A DNA stretch of 15,834 nucleotides, taken from contig DHDW01000015.1 in NCBI GenBank assembly GCA_002399565.1, positions 93,328 through 109,161 of the forward strand. The letters are read 5' to 3'. The notes below the pieces were generated by a model. It was not told the origin of the DNA. It searched no databases and saw nothing but the letters and a program-made list of their open reading frames with translations. The DNA is from Bacteroidales bacterium UBA4866. Its GTDB lineage: Bacteria; Bacteroidota; Bacteroidia; Bacteroidales; P3. Numbering within the stretch: the stretch's first letter is position 1; each line of letters opens with the position of its first letter. The translations under genes were made by a program, and so were the position numbers. This document shows, piece after piece, positions 1 through 7,484 of this stretch.

Positions 1-200
1 CTAACCTGAATCTTTGAAACATCAGCAAGATAACGATTATTATTATCAACACCTCCAGAATTTTTAGTAAATCCCAATTGATAAAAAGCCCAAGCTCCAA
101 TAATCAAGAACCCTGCTATTGCAAACCCATAAAGAGCCACATTATATAATAATCTCAGAATTGATTTTTTATCTTTAAAATCTACAGAAAGCTTTTTCAT
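1..200 (-). CDS. N-terminal part of an unrecognised single-span membrane protein (cut by window start)
   Basis: The reading frame opens with ATG at 200 and runs leftward, without a stop, off the window edge, so only about 66 residues are visible. They begin with a lysine-rich segment (MKKLSVDFKDKKS) followed by one strongly hydrophobic stretch at about residues 17-41, then a polar Gly/Asn-rich part (NSGGVDNNN). This looks like an inner-membrane protein with a short cytoplasmic tail and a periplasmic body, or an uncleaved signal anchor. A good -7 box lies just upstream, which supports the start. I do not recognise the family, and the part that would identify it lies outside the window. Confidence 0.7.
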   Translation of the reverse strand, partial: MKKLSVDFKDKKSILRLLYNVALYGFAIAGFLIIGAWAFYQLGFTKNSGGVDNNNRYLADVSKIQV

Positions 201-220
201 TACGTTGTTTTTTCGGCGTG

Positions 221-252
221 CAAAATTACTAAAAAAACCAATCACTTACACA
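221..252 (-). promoter_or_regulatory. Candidate Bacteroidota promoter for the membrane protein gene ending at 200
   Basis: On the minus strand TAATTTTG (221-228) fits the Bacteroidota -7 consensus TAnnTTTG exactly. Twenty bases upstream TGTG (249-252) matches three of four bases of the -33 box TTTG. The implied transcript start is 10-20 bases before the ATG at 200, giving a very short leader. The call is from motif matching only. Confidence 0.45.
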
Positions 253-375
253 CAATAAAAACTTCGTTTGATGAAAAATAACAATACAAAAACCAATAAA
301 TCCCCTCACCTATTTTTAAAACATTATTGATGACATAAATACAATTGCAAGAGAAAACAAAATTAGGATGAGAAT

Positions 376-1260
376 TTAATCATTTTCCTCATAATAATAT
401 GAATAGTCAATACCTTTCATATAAATTTCACGACTATTAATTTCATCAGTTAATGCATCTTTCAACAAAACCTTAATCAATGAACTATCGGTTGAACTTT
501 TAACCATTGCATTCATATAGTCGTTTTTATTAATCTTACTCCAATCAACACAAACCTTAAGTCTTTTCTTAAAGATTAAATCCAACCAAATTCGAGTACT
601 GCGACCATTACCCTCCATAAAAGGATGAGCAATATTCATTTCTATATATTTATCTACAATCTCATCAAAAGAACTTTCAGGCATTTTCTCAATTTGCATT
701 AATGTATTATCTAAATACTGAGCCATTGCAAACTGAAAACCTCCTTTTGAGATATTTTTCTTACGAATTTGACCAGCGAAATCATAAAGCCCCCCAAAAA
801 GATAAGCATGAATTTGCTGCAAACCTTTAGTTGTACCCACCTCAATACTATCAATAAAAGAGCTTTCAAACAAAGCATAAGCTTTTGTTTTACTCTTCCC
901 ATCAATAGTTTCATCACTATAAGTAAACCACTCAATAAATCTATTTGCTTTTATGCCAGGGAACTGTTTACCTAAAGAAATAATACCATTATAATCAAGC
1001 ATATCAGTTAAATATCTTTTTCCATCATTAGCAAAAAGTTTCAGTTGGTTAGTAGCACTAACCAACTCATTATCCTCTTTTTTAAGTTTTGTTTTAAGGT
1101 ATTTCCAATAGTTACGAGTCTTATTATAATCGTCTTGATCAGTTAGAACAGCAACAATATCCAAAACAGAAAACCACCATTTAGAATTTTCATCATCCCA
1201 AACAGCACGCACTTCCCTATCATCAAAAAAGCGAATAGATATCTTAGAATTATTTTTCAT
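376..1260 (-). CDS. BRO-N domain / class III-like Fic protein AMP-transferase fusion
   Basis: 294 residues in two modules. Residues about 7-115 look like a BRO-N domain ([14 protein letters not shown], then [10 protein letters not shown] and [10 protein letters not shown]), known from phage antirepressor-type and DinD-like proteins. Residues about 120-294 are a Fic domain with the full catalytic motif [12 protein letters not shown] at 212-223, His212 being the expected catalytic base. Fic enzymes transfer AMP from ATP to hydroxyl side chains. The Fic half strongly resembles the small class III enzyme of Neisseria meningitidis ([27 protein letters not shown]). It also ends in a C-terminal SYYYE inhibitory helix (Ser287-Glu291), so it is probably held inactive until it changes oligomer state or AMPylates itself. 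In the Neisseria enzyme the residue after the inhibitory Glu is Gly; here it is Glu. The gene starts 23 bp after the GNAT stop, so co-transcription is likely. The target is unknown; gyrase is a possibility by analogy. Confidence 0.9.
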   Translation of the reverse strand: MKNNSKISIRFFDDREVRAVWDDENSKWWFSVLDIVAVLTDQDDYNKTRNYWKYLKTKLKKEDNELVSATNQLKLFANDGKRYLTDMLDYNGIISLGKQFPGIKANRFIEWFTYSDETIDGKSKTKAYALFESSFIDSIEVGTTKGLQQIHAYLFGGLYDFAGQIRKKNISKGGFQFAMAQYLDNTLMQIEKMPESSFDEIVDKYIEMNIAHPFMEGNGRSTRIWLDLIFKKRLKVCVDWSKINKNDYMNAMVKSSTDSSLIKVLLKDALTDEINSREIYMKGIDYSYYYEEND

Positions 1261-1283
1261 ACTTCTCTGTTTTTATTAATCAA

Positions 1284-1823
1284 CTAATTAAACTCTGATT
1301 TCAATTTACTGTAAACCTCAAGGTCTGTATAAATACCACCTGACAATAACTCCCCTTCTCTTTCAATTCCCTCAAAAACAAAACCCAAACGCTTTGGAAT
1401 ATTCTTACTCGGAATATTTCCCACAGCACATTTAATCTGAATCCTATTAATCTCCAATTCCCTAAAAGCAAACTCACAAAGTTTATTAACCGATTTAGTA
1501 ATTATCCCTTTCCCTTGAAACTCCTCCTTCAACCAATAACCGATCTCCGTCTTTTTATTAGCACAATCAGTATCCTTTAGCCCAATCAAACCAACAAACT
1601 CACTAGAAAGATGAATAACAAAAACAAAAACCAATTTCTCTAAAGGCGCATTAACAATAGACTCAATATACTTCTCAGTATCCGAAACCTCTTTGGTAAA
1701 TTCAACAAAAGGCAACCACCTACCCAAATAATCCCTTTGAGAATCAATAGCCCCAAAAACATCCAAAGCATCCGAAACCTCAACACTCCTCAAGCAAATA
1801 TCCTTATCAATATCTAAAATCAT
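1284..1823 (-). CDS. GNAT-family N-acetyltransferase, RimJ/RimL type
   Basis: 179 residues from the ATG at 1823. An upstream TTG at 1829 in the same frame is a less likely start. The layout is that of RimL-like acetyltransferases, which move an acetyl group from acetyl-CoA to protein N-termini or small amines. The opening is ICLRSVEVSDALDVF. The acetyl-CoA pyrophosphate loop is FQGKGI at residues 102-107, after the characteristic GYWLKEE. The C-terminal N-x-x-S-K-N...RLGFVFEG signature lies at about 136-152. The fold looks complete and the length is normal for the family. It precedes the Fic gene by 23 bp on the same strand. The substrate cannot be read from sequence. I see no antitoxin-like partner, so a GNAT toxin role is not supported. 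Confidence 0.88.
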   Translation of the reverse strand: MILDIDKDICLRSVEVSDALDVFGAIDSQRDYLGRWLPFVEFTKEVSDTEKYIESIVNAPLEKLVFVFVIHLSSEFVGLIGLKDTDCANKKTEIGYWLKEEFQGKGIITKSVNKLCEFAFRELEINRIQIKCAVGNIPSKNIPKRLGFVFEGIEREGELLSGGIYTDLEVYSKLKSEFN

Positions 1824-1883
1824 AAGCAAAACAATAAAAAAGTATTTACTAATAAATCAATTCAAATAGAATAATCACAACTG

Positions 1884-1891
1884 CAAAAATA
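1884..1891 (-). promoter_or_regulatory. Candidate -7 box for the GNAT-Fic gene pair
   Basis: TATTTTTG on the minus strand matches TAnnTTTG exactly, about 60 bases before the GNAT ATG. No TTTG stands at the usual 19-21 base spacing upstream, so this is a half-supported promoter. Confidence 0.3.
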
Positions 1892-1950
1892 AACGATAAT
1901 TACAAATAAACCTCATCAAAAACATAAATATTAAAATATACAAAAAAAAG

Positions 1951-2130
1951 AATAAGAGTTCACGGGCTGTTGATAATAGTGTAGAGAGTAAAAACAATGA
2001 GAGTTTATGGGTCGCTGATAATAGTGCGGAAGGCATAAACAATGAGAGTTTAGGGTGTGCAGATAATAGTCAGCAGGGCATAAACAATGGGAGATTTTGG
2101 AATGCTGATAACTATCACCAAGAATAATGA
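1951..2130. repeat. Four degenerate 45-bp tandem repeats (minisatellite)
   Basis: Units start at 1951, 1996, 2041 and 2086, each exactly 45 bp. Shared blocks are aatgagagttt near the start, tgataatagt in the middle, and ggcataaac at the end. Units 2 and 3 are the best conserved, while unit 1 and especially unit 4 have drifted. Because 45 is a multiple of three, both strands stay open across it. The plus frame reads as repeats containing ADNS and GIN, but has no start codon and ends at TAA TGA. The minus frame has an ATG at 2140 but gives an unlikely Cys/His/Tyr-rich peptide. I treat it as non-coding repeat DNA. Confidence 0.75.
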
Positions 2131-2287
2131 CAATTACCACAATCCATAATGATAATTACCAGCATACCAAAATCACAAAGAGAATATCCACAAAGAGCAA
2201 TTCCCCAGCCACCAGCAATAGGAGATTAGCCTATAAACTCTTTGTCAGCAAGGGGTGGCAAATAAACTTCTCTTATCATCGATAGAC

Positions 2288-2317
2288 AAAATAAAATTCT
2301 AAAATAAATTTTATTTT
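2288..2317 (-). terminator. Weak candidate terminator overlapping the qatD stop
   Basis: AAAATAAAATT (2288-2298) and AATTTTATTTT (2307-2317) form a perfect 11-bp inverted repeat with an 8-base loop, overlapping the qatD stop codon. The stem is entirely A-T, so as an intrinsic terminator it would be weak, and it may simply reflect base composition. Confidence 0.25.
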
Positions 2318-3018
2318 ATTCGTCGAAGATTTTTTTTAAAATTTGAATCAATGATTTGATCTACTTCCTCTGTGGAAATATTCCACAAATTAGATAAATA
2401 TATATGTACATCTGATATTTTACCTTTTTCGATATATGGAAAATCCGTTTCTGTCAATATTAATTCTTTTGGTATTTCTGCAATTATCTTTCTTCCATTC
2501 TCTGACTGAATCATGGCAGAATTAATCGAAAAGTAATATCCTGAATTGACAATATCTCTCAATACATTCAAAGAACCAGAATACCAATGAAAAATAGCAT
2601 TTTCAATTCCTTTATCAGTAAGCATTTCTAATGTTTCCTTTTCTGCGCATCGAGAATGCACACTCAATATTTTGTTTTTTGTTTTTATACAATCAAGAAC
2701 AAACTCAAAACTTTCTATTTGAATTTCCTTTGTTGAAAATCCTTCTTTCGAGAAATCCAAACCAACTTCCCCTATGTATGATGACTCATCAATGAATTGT
2801 TTAAACAGAAAATATTCTTTGGTATGATCTACTGCCCTTAATGGATGCAACCCTAATGCAAGTCTAATATACTTAAATTGCCTTATATGACTGATCCCCA
2901 TTTGAAAATGACTAGGTAAATTAGTCATTCCAATAGTGATGATTCGTTTTTTTTCATTATTTAAAATATACCTTTCCGGATTTTTTGCAATATCAAAATG
3001 ACAATGAACATCTATCAT
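2311..3018 (-). CDS. qatD: QatD: TatD-like metal-dependent hydrolase of the Qat antiphage system
   Basis: 235 residues of the TatD amidohydrolase fold, a TIM barrel that binds two metal ions and typically acts as a DNase. The metal ligands are all visible: His5 and His7 (DVHCHFD), Glu84 (GEVGLDF), His121 (VHSR), His144 (FHWYSGS) and Asp192 (TETDFPY). The protein is slightly shorter than housekeeping TatD (about 255-265). Its ATG overlaps the qatC stop by 4 bp (3015-3018), so the two are translationally coupled. Its place as the last gene after a KAP ATPase, an unknown protein and a QueC-like gene identifies it as QatD rather than chromosomal TatD. QatD is needed for phage defence in characterised Qat systems; its substrate here is unknown. 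Confidence 0.9.
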   Translation of the reverse strand: MIDVHCHFDIAKNPERYILNNEKKRIITIGMTNLPSHFQMGISHIRQFKYIRLALGLHPLRAVDHTKEYFLFKQFIDESSYIGEVGLDFSKEGFSTKEIQIESFEFVLDCIKTKNKILSVHSRCAEKETLEMLTDKGIENAIFHWYSGSLNVLRDIVNSGYYFSINSAMIQSENGRKIIAEIPKELILTETDFPYIEKGKISDVHIYLSNLWNISTEEVDQIIDSNFKKNLRRIK

Positions 3019-4409
3019 CTTATTCCCGCTTTTATCATTATTTCTCTATTATTTGATGCAGTTATCCAAATAATAATTTGATCTATAGTCCTATCTACTA
3101 CATGAGCATAATCATTAATTCTTGAAATATCACATATTCCATTTTTTAGCAACTCTTTTTCTATATGTTCAATAGATGGTCTATTTTTAACAAACTCCAA
3201 AAGAGCTCTAAAGTCTCTTGGAGATTTTTGTTTTAAATTTCCAATATCATATTTTATCCCATTAAACACATCTGTACCATATTGCGATGCATCATCTAAT
3301 CCATTAATATGTAATGAGACTCTGCGATATATACATGGCAAACACATACCGCAATGCCTAATATGACTACCTCGCCTATCCCAATGTTCCATATGACCAC
3401 GTTTTGCGCAAGAACAAGAAGCATCGATTAATTGACTAAGAATTCCATTATTTCTTGATTCTCTAACCATTTCTCCTTTTGTCTTAAACTCATATGGATT
3501 GTACATGATATTTCCAATACCTATGTTCGTTAAGATACCTTGTAAACGCTTCATAAATGTAGGATGAGTTGTACGTGTACTACATGCACTTCTCCTTGAA
3601 GGCATTAATGGAATATTTAATGCTATCGTTCCATTTTCAGGGATAATCAAAGGGATATTTGCTCCTATTTTATTTGCTGCATAAATACCCATTCCGATAA
3701 ATAATAAGGAACGACTTCGAAATGTAGCTTCTTTTTTTATCCTATCACCCATCACCTTTTTACCAATTCCAACACTAGTTTGAATCTGATTATATCTGTT
3801 TAAATATATATGTCCTCTATTGAATATGGATATTATATCATTTTGATCATTACCCTCTTTGCCCAAATCCTTATGAGAAATAAGAAGTAATTTCTTTTGT
3901 TGTGGCATTGTTTCTAATTCGTCTATTGCCCCTATCAATGAATCTAAACCACCAGAAAACAAACATACTTTTTCATATACACCCAAATTTCCCCAGTCAA
4001 TTATGCCTCTTTTAGCTTGATAACAACTACCTTCCGATTGACAATAATTAATATCCCAAATATCTCCCGTCAAAAAGCTTATTGCATCATCCATCTGTTT
4101 TTTTACACCTTGAAATTCTGCAACATGTATCATAGGCATATTTACCACATTAATTTCTCGTGTCCATCCCTCCAAAGAAAATATATGTCGATTTACAAAT
4201 CTGTCGATATTATATATTAACACAGAGAAAAATAAAAAATCAAAAGCGACAGATTCTTTATCTCTGGCAAAAGAATATAATGGGTTAAAATCAAAATTAA
4301 TATTAGTGCTATATTGATGGTTGTCATCTGTATGCAAGTGAATGATTATATCATCAAAATTACCCCTTTTCTGAGGTTGGCGGAGTTCTATTTCTATTCT
4401 TGCTGCCAT
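3015..4409 (-). CDS. qatC: QatC: QueC-like PP-loop enzyme of the Qat antiphage system
   Basis: 464 residues. An N-terminal extension of about 145 residues has no motif I recognise. A PP-loop ATP pyrophosphatase domain follows, with SGGLDS at 152-157, the signature that adenylates a substrate carboxylate in QueC-type enzymes. Further QatC-like signatures are RSRSLLF (231-237), IPENG (256-260), and STRTTHP (277-283). A zinc-site cysteine set follows, with Cys332/Cys334 and CGMCLPC (Cys353, Cys356, Cys359), equivalent to the QueC zinc knuckle. Housekeeping QueC (7-cyano-7-deazaguanine synthase) is only about 220-240 residues, so this is the enlarged defence form. Its start overlaps the qatB end by 16 bp and its end overlaps the qatD start by 4 bp. 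All the catalytic motifs I can check are intact. Confidence 0.92.
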   Translation of the reverse strand: MAARIEIELRQPQKRGNFDDIIIHLHTDDNHQYSTNINFDFNPLYSFARDKESVAFDFLFFSVLIYNIDRFVNRHIFSLEGWTREINVVNMPMIHVAEFQGVKKQMDDAISFLTGDIWDINYCQSEGSCYQAKRGIIDWGNLGVYEKVCLFSGGLDSLIGAIDELETMPQQKKLLLISHKDLGKEGNDQNDIISIFNRGHIYLNRYNQIQTSVGIGKKVMGDRIKKEATFRSRSLLFIGMGIYAANKIGANIPLIIPENGTIALNIPLMPSRRSACSTRTTHPTFMKRLQGILTNIGIGNIMYNPYEFKTKGEMVRESRNNGILSQLIDASCSCAKRGHMEHWDRRGSHIRHCGMCLPCIYRRVSLHINGLDDASQYGTDVFNGIKYDIGNLKQKSPRDFRALLEFVKNRPSIEHIEKELLKNGICDISRINDYAHVVDRTIDQIIIWITASNNREIMIKAGIR

Positions 4410-5119
4410 ATCTGTAATATTTCTGTTTGAAAATCCTTAATAATTGTTGAGCCTTGCTCCCTATTCCAATCTATTGTTTGTATACCTATTGTAATATTTA
4501 TCTCTTCAAGAGAGCGTAAAATATAATCTCTGACTTGATTAAAAGTACTTACCCTGTTTCCATCATTTTCAAAAATACGAGTACTGAATAACTCACTTGA
4601 AAATTCCATTATATATGATGCAAAGAAAAAACAGAGCCAGTCAATCTGTGTATCAATATTTGCTTGTTGAAAAGCATTCTCGATAGCTTCTATAGAATCA
4701 ACATTATTCAGAATATGCTTTAATAATTCATCCATAGCACTATTCGCCGCCGTTTCATCCAAATTTGAATTCCCTTCAGAACAATATGCAAGTAAATAAT
4801 TAATAAAATCATTGACTGATAAATTTTCTAAATCTCTAACACCAATATTTATTAATGCCCGATTGAAGCCAACCGTTTCTACATTTGAAACAAAAGACAT
4901 AAAACGCTGAGCTCGGCTTATTCCTGCTCGACCAAATGTACTAGAGTGTCCTTGTCCTGCACTGCTGCCGCCAACAGCATTAACAAAATATCTCATAATA
5001 CCTTTTAGTTGAACATCAGTTATTATTTCATTTTGTGAGGCTGTTGAAATAACTTTGCTTAAATTACTCCAATTAGGATTGTTTTTTACTGATGGGTTGA
5101 CTGATTGAGATGTTCCCAT
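4394..5119 (-). CDS. qatB: QatB: operon protein of unknown function in the Qat antiphage system
   Basis: 241 residues without a known enzymatic domain. It begins MGTSQS, then has a low-complexity Asn/Ser-rich start, a Gly/Ser-rich segment at 50-66 (GGSSAGQGHSSTFGRAG) leading into SRAQRFMSF, and a mainly helical acidic remainder. The identity comes mostly from position: between the KAP NTPase (5-bp gap) and the QueC-like gene (16-bp overlap), exactly where QatB sits in described systems. The MGTS opening is also what I recall for QatB proteins. No signal peptide or membrane span is visible, so it is probably cytoplasmic. Its role is not clear to me. It could be the partner or target that QatC acts on, which is inference. 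Confidence 0.82.
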   Translation of the reverse strand: MGTSQSVNPSVKNNPNWSNLSKVISTASQNEIITDVQLKGIMRYFVNAVGGSSAGQGHSSTFGRAGISRAQRFMSFVSNVETVGFNRALINIGVRDLENLSVNDFINYLLAYCSEGNSNLDETAANSAMDELLKHILNNVDSIEAIENAFQQANIDTQIDWLCFFFASYIMEFSSELFSTRIFENDGNRVSTFNQVRDYILRSLEEINITIGIQTIDWNREQGSTIIKDFQTEILQIWQQE

Positions 5120-5124
5120 AATTT

Positions 5125-7047
5125 TTATTTTTTGTTTTGTATTTTTTTATTTTGCACTTTTATTGCTATTGCAATTTTAGAATTTTCTTCAAACGTTTTT
5201 ATAATAGTCATCAATTCAGTATCTTGTTTTGCTAATGAAGATAAACCTATTGCAACACTTGGTGGGATAAAGGAATCTTTATTATTTTTTCTTAGATTTC
5301 TTAAGGTACTTTTATAAATACTCATCATTTCTGAATATTTATTATTAATAATTGCATGAACTATCTCAAAACACCTGTCATTTTCGGGATGTTCAAGCAT
5401 ATCACGATTTATCATATTAAATAGCACCGATTGCTCTTCATCTGATAATTTACAAATATTTTGAACTTCGGATTTTAATGATGCATTTGTCGTATACTTA
5501 GAAATTGATTTGTATATCATACGAACAATCTGAGAAACCATAACTTCAGCATCAATAGTATTCACTAATTTATCTCTTGCAATCCAAAAATAATCCATTA
5601 AATTAATATCTTTCATTGATGGTTTCATTTTTATCCATTTCAGAAGAATATCTTTATCCCAATTAGTTAATTCCATACTAAGTTTTGCTGTAGAATTTTG
5701 CACGTGATTTTCTAACTCAACTATTTGCTTTGGCTTGCCATTTTGCATTTGTTGCCAGTCGCATAATTCCTTAAATTGAGGAAGTGCAATATATTCCAAG
5801 ACCATCAATTTTGCCAAAATTTCCTCATCTAAATCAAATTTAGCAACATCAGCTAATTCCAATCGCAAGGTAAATGTATTTAAAAAACGTTTTATCTGTC
5901 TAGGATTACCTTTTAATCCATTAGTTACCATTGGTGCGATTTGTTGAACCATTTGAAGTTGCTGTACAACATCTTTTCCCTTATCGTTTTTCATTCCATT
6001 TATGAATTCTCTTATCATATCATAGTTGAAAGATGAATGCCTATCTTGTTCTCTAAATTTTTTAAATTTATCATATACATTTTCGAAAACATCTTTAGAT
6101 AGATCCCGATAGCAGAACAATAAAGTCATATATGTTTCAACATCAGAATTAGACAAACGAGGCAAGCGATATGGGACTTGAATTAGTTTTTCAAGATAAT
6201 CCGTAACAATCCCTTTGTATTGTTCAATTTCGGCAGATTGGATATTTGGAGTTTTATAGCGACATTCAATAGCATGGCGAACAATACGCTCATCCGCGCC
6301 GATAATAAATGCGGTTTTGGGAACATTCAAAAAAAGTTTGATAGCTTCAAGATTATCTATAATTCGTTCTGGATTACATCTATCCAAATCATCTATAAGA
6401 ATGACTAAGGATTTAAGTCCTGTTTTTTCAATCGTTTTTTCAAAGTCTTCTCTGAATTTTCTAACTACCATAGGAATAACATCACTACTGTTTTTATTTA
6501 TTATTCCTTTTAATTCCTTTATTATCCCTTTTCCTTCTTCTGTATCAATCTTTGTTATTAGATCAGAAGGATTTTCTAACGTATTTCCAAAAAAATCTTT
6601 GGCTTTATCAACAACATCAATTAATAAACTTGCTCCACCTGTAGCGTATGCCATTAATGCAGGTTGTGCAACGTTTTTCATAAGAAAACCTCCTGCACGT
6701 AGCCAATTAATTGATTTTAGTAGACTTGTGACTTCATCATTTATTTTATGACCAAACTTTTTGTTTTCCTTGAGTTTTATTAGAATATCTTCTATTAACG
6801 CAGCCTTTGCATCATCATAGCCCTCAAATACCCAGCCATTAAAGTAGAGACATGCTGTATCTCCCTGTTCTTCTGAATTCAATTCTTGCTCAAGCATTTT
6901 CATAATGCTTGATTTACCACTACCCCAATCTCCGAATACACCAACAGATATTGGAAGGATTCGTTCATTTTTAATAACTCCCTTTATTAAATCAGAGTGA
7001 ACTTTAAATCCAAGTAAATCGTTATCAGTTTCATTGTCTGACCACAT
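5125..7047 (-). CDS. qatA: QatA: KAP-family P-loop NTPase of the Qat antiphage system
   Basis: 640 residues. Walker A is GDWGSGKSS at 39-47 and Walker B is VILIDDLDR at 215-223, both intact and typical of KAP ATPases (the second Asp pair and Arg are classic). An insertion between them includes a hydrophobic, Gly/Ala-rich stretch at about 119-147, as in many KAP proteins, which may touch the membrane. The sensor-like region FIIGADERIVRHAI follows at about 247-260, and NPRQIKRFLNTF further on is also family-typical. The C-terminal half is helical with no domain I recognise, ending in a Lys/Asn-rich tail (KVQNKKIQNKK) encoded by A-rich DNA. It is the first gene of the four-gene operon and probably the energy-driven or phage-sensing component. 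The start ATG at 7047 is directly followed by DNA encoding WSDNETDNDLLGF, consistent with a full N-terminus. Confidence 0.92.
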   Translation of the reverse strand: MWSDNETDNDLLGFKVHSDLIKGVIKNERILPISVGVFGDWGSGKSSIMKMLEQELNSEEQGDTACLYFNGWVFEGYDDAKAALIEDILIKLKENKKFGHKINDEVTSLLKSINWLRAGGFLMKNVAQPALMAYATGGASLLIDVVDKAKDFFGNTLENPSDLITKIDTEEGKGIIKELKGIINKNSSDVIPMVVRKFREDFEKTIEKTGLKSLVILIDDLDRCNPERIIDNLEAIKLFLNVPKTAFIIGADERIVRHAIECRYKTPNIQSAEIEQYKGIVTDYLEKLIQVPYRLPRLSNSDVETYMTLLFCYRDLSKDVFENVYDKFKKFREQDRHSSFNYDMIREFINGMKNDKGKDVVQQLQMVQQIAPMVTNGLKGNPRQIKRFLNTFTLRLELADVAKFDLDEEILAKLMVLEYIALPQFKELCDWQQMQNGKPKQIVELENHVQNSTAKLSMELTNWDKDILLKWIKMKPSMKDINLMDYFWIARDKLVNTIDAEVMVSQIVRMIYKSISKYTTNASLKSEVQNICKLSDEEQSVLFNMINRDMLEHPENDRCFEIVHAIINNKYSEMMSIYKSTLRNLRKNNKDSFIPPSVAIGLSSLAKQDTELMTIIKTFEENSKIAIAIKVQNKKIQNKK

Positions 7048-7163
7048 AATTATTATCTTTAATCAATATCACTTACAACAATTAAACTTTTTCATGACCT
7101 GTTATAATCTTTAATATTAATTGCAATTATACAAATAATAAAAATCAATAAACATATCATCTG

Positions 7164-7171
7164 CAAAGATA
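7164..7171 (-). promoter_or_regulatory. Candidate -7 box for the qatABCD operon
   Basis: TATCTTTG on the minus strand, followed by CA, is an exact TAnnTTTG match about 115 bases before the qatA ATG. The -33 position lacks a TTTG, so the promoter may be weak or need an activator. The implied leader of about 110 bases is AT-rich and shows no obvious structure. Confidence 0.4.
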
Positions 7172-7315
7172 TATAATATTTTTATAATTCAGAATAAAAA
7201 ACAATCAAATATTCATTTAATATTAGAATAATACATTATCCCAAAATAAAATTTGATTATCCAGCTATATTTCATTTTTTGTCACTTATTATCACGTGAT
7301 TTTCTTCTTCAAAAA

Positions 7316-7403
7316 AGGACTTAGTCCTTAGGGTCGGAGGACTTAGTCCTTTAGGGTGGAGGACTTAGTCCTTGGGGGTAAAGGACTAAGTTCTTTTTTG
7401 GGG
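7316..7403. repeat. Four 22-bp tandem repeats, each led by a 13-bp palindrome
   Basis: AGGACTTAGTCCT occurs at 7316-7328, 7338-7350 and 7360-7372, and a variant AGGACTAAGTTCT at 7382-7394. Starts are exactly 22 bp apart. Each is an inverted repeat AGGACT-N-AGTCCT (the fourth has one arm mismatch and the opposite central base), followed by a G-rich 9-bp linker such as TAGGGTCGG. The even period of about two helical turns puts all palindromes on one face of the DNA. Confidence 0.9.
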
Positions 7404-7432
7404 TGGATATAGGATTGGTTTTTAGAGGGTTT

Positions 7433-7473
7433 AACCTATTCTTAATTAAGATTTGTGTTAAGAAAAATAGGTT
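7433..7473. repeat. Interrupted inverted repeat (hairpin)
   Basis: AACCTATT plus CTTAA (7433-7445) pairs with TTAAG (7458-7462) and AATAGGTT (7466-7473), leaving a 3-base bulge of A and a 12-base loop. Confidence 0.6.
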
Positions 7474-7484
7474 TTGATTCTACG

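Larger units (their letters stand above)
1824..2310. other. Gene-free stretch between GNAT and qatD
   Basis: This 487-bp stretch has no convincing gene. It holds the candidate GNAT promoter, four 45-bp tandem repeats (1951-2130), a smaller near-duplicate just after them (acaattacca / gataattacca around 2129-2160), and an all-AT inverted repeat at the qatD stop. A 69-codon open frame on the minus strand (1931-2140) exists only because the repeat unit is a multiple of three. Confidence 0.6.

Noticed and set aside
376..1823. Fic-type toxin-antitoxin pair with the GNAT as antitoxin
   Set aside because: The inhibitory helix is already inside the Fic protein, and the GNAT is a full enzyme without antitoxin features.
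1931..2140. 69-codon minus-strand open frame
   Set aside because: It lies almost wholly in the 45-bp repeats, which stay open because 45 is divisible by three; the Cys/His/Tyr-rich product resembles nothing plausible and the plus frame is equally open.
2311..3018. Ordinary chromosomal tatD
   Set aside because: The 4-bp overlap with the QueC-like gene and the KAP gene upstream fit QatD better.
3015..4409. Housekeeping queC (queuosine pathway)
   Set aside because: The protein is about twice the QueC length, no queD/queE/queF gene is near, and the neighbours are those of a Qat operon.
7316..7403. CRISPR array
   Set aside because: The palindromic unit is 13 bp with 9-bp related linkers, far too short for repeat-spacer units, and no cas gene is present.
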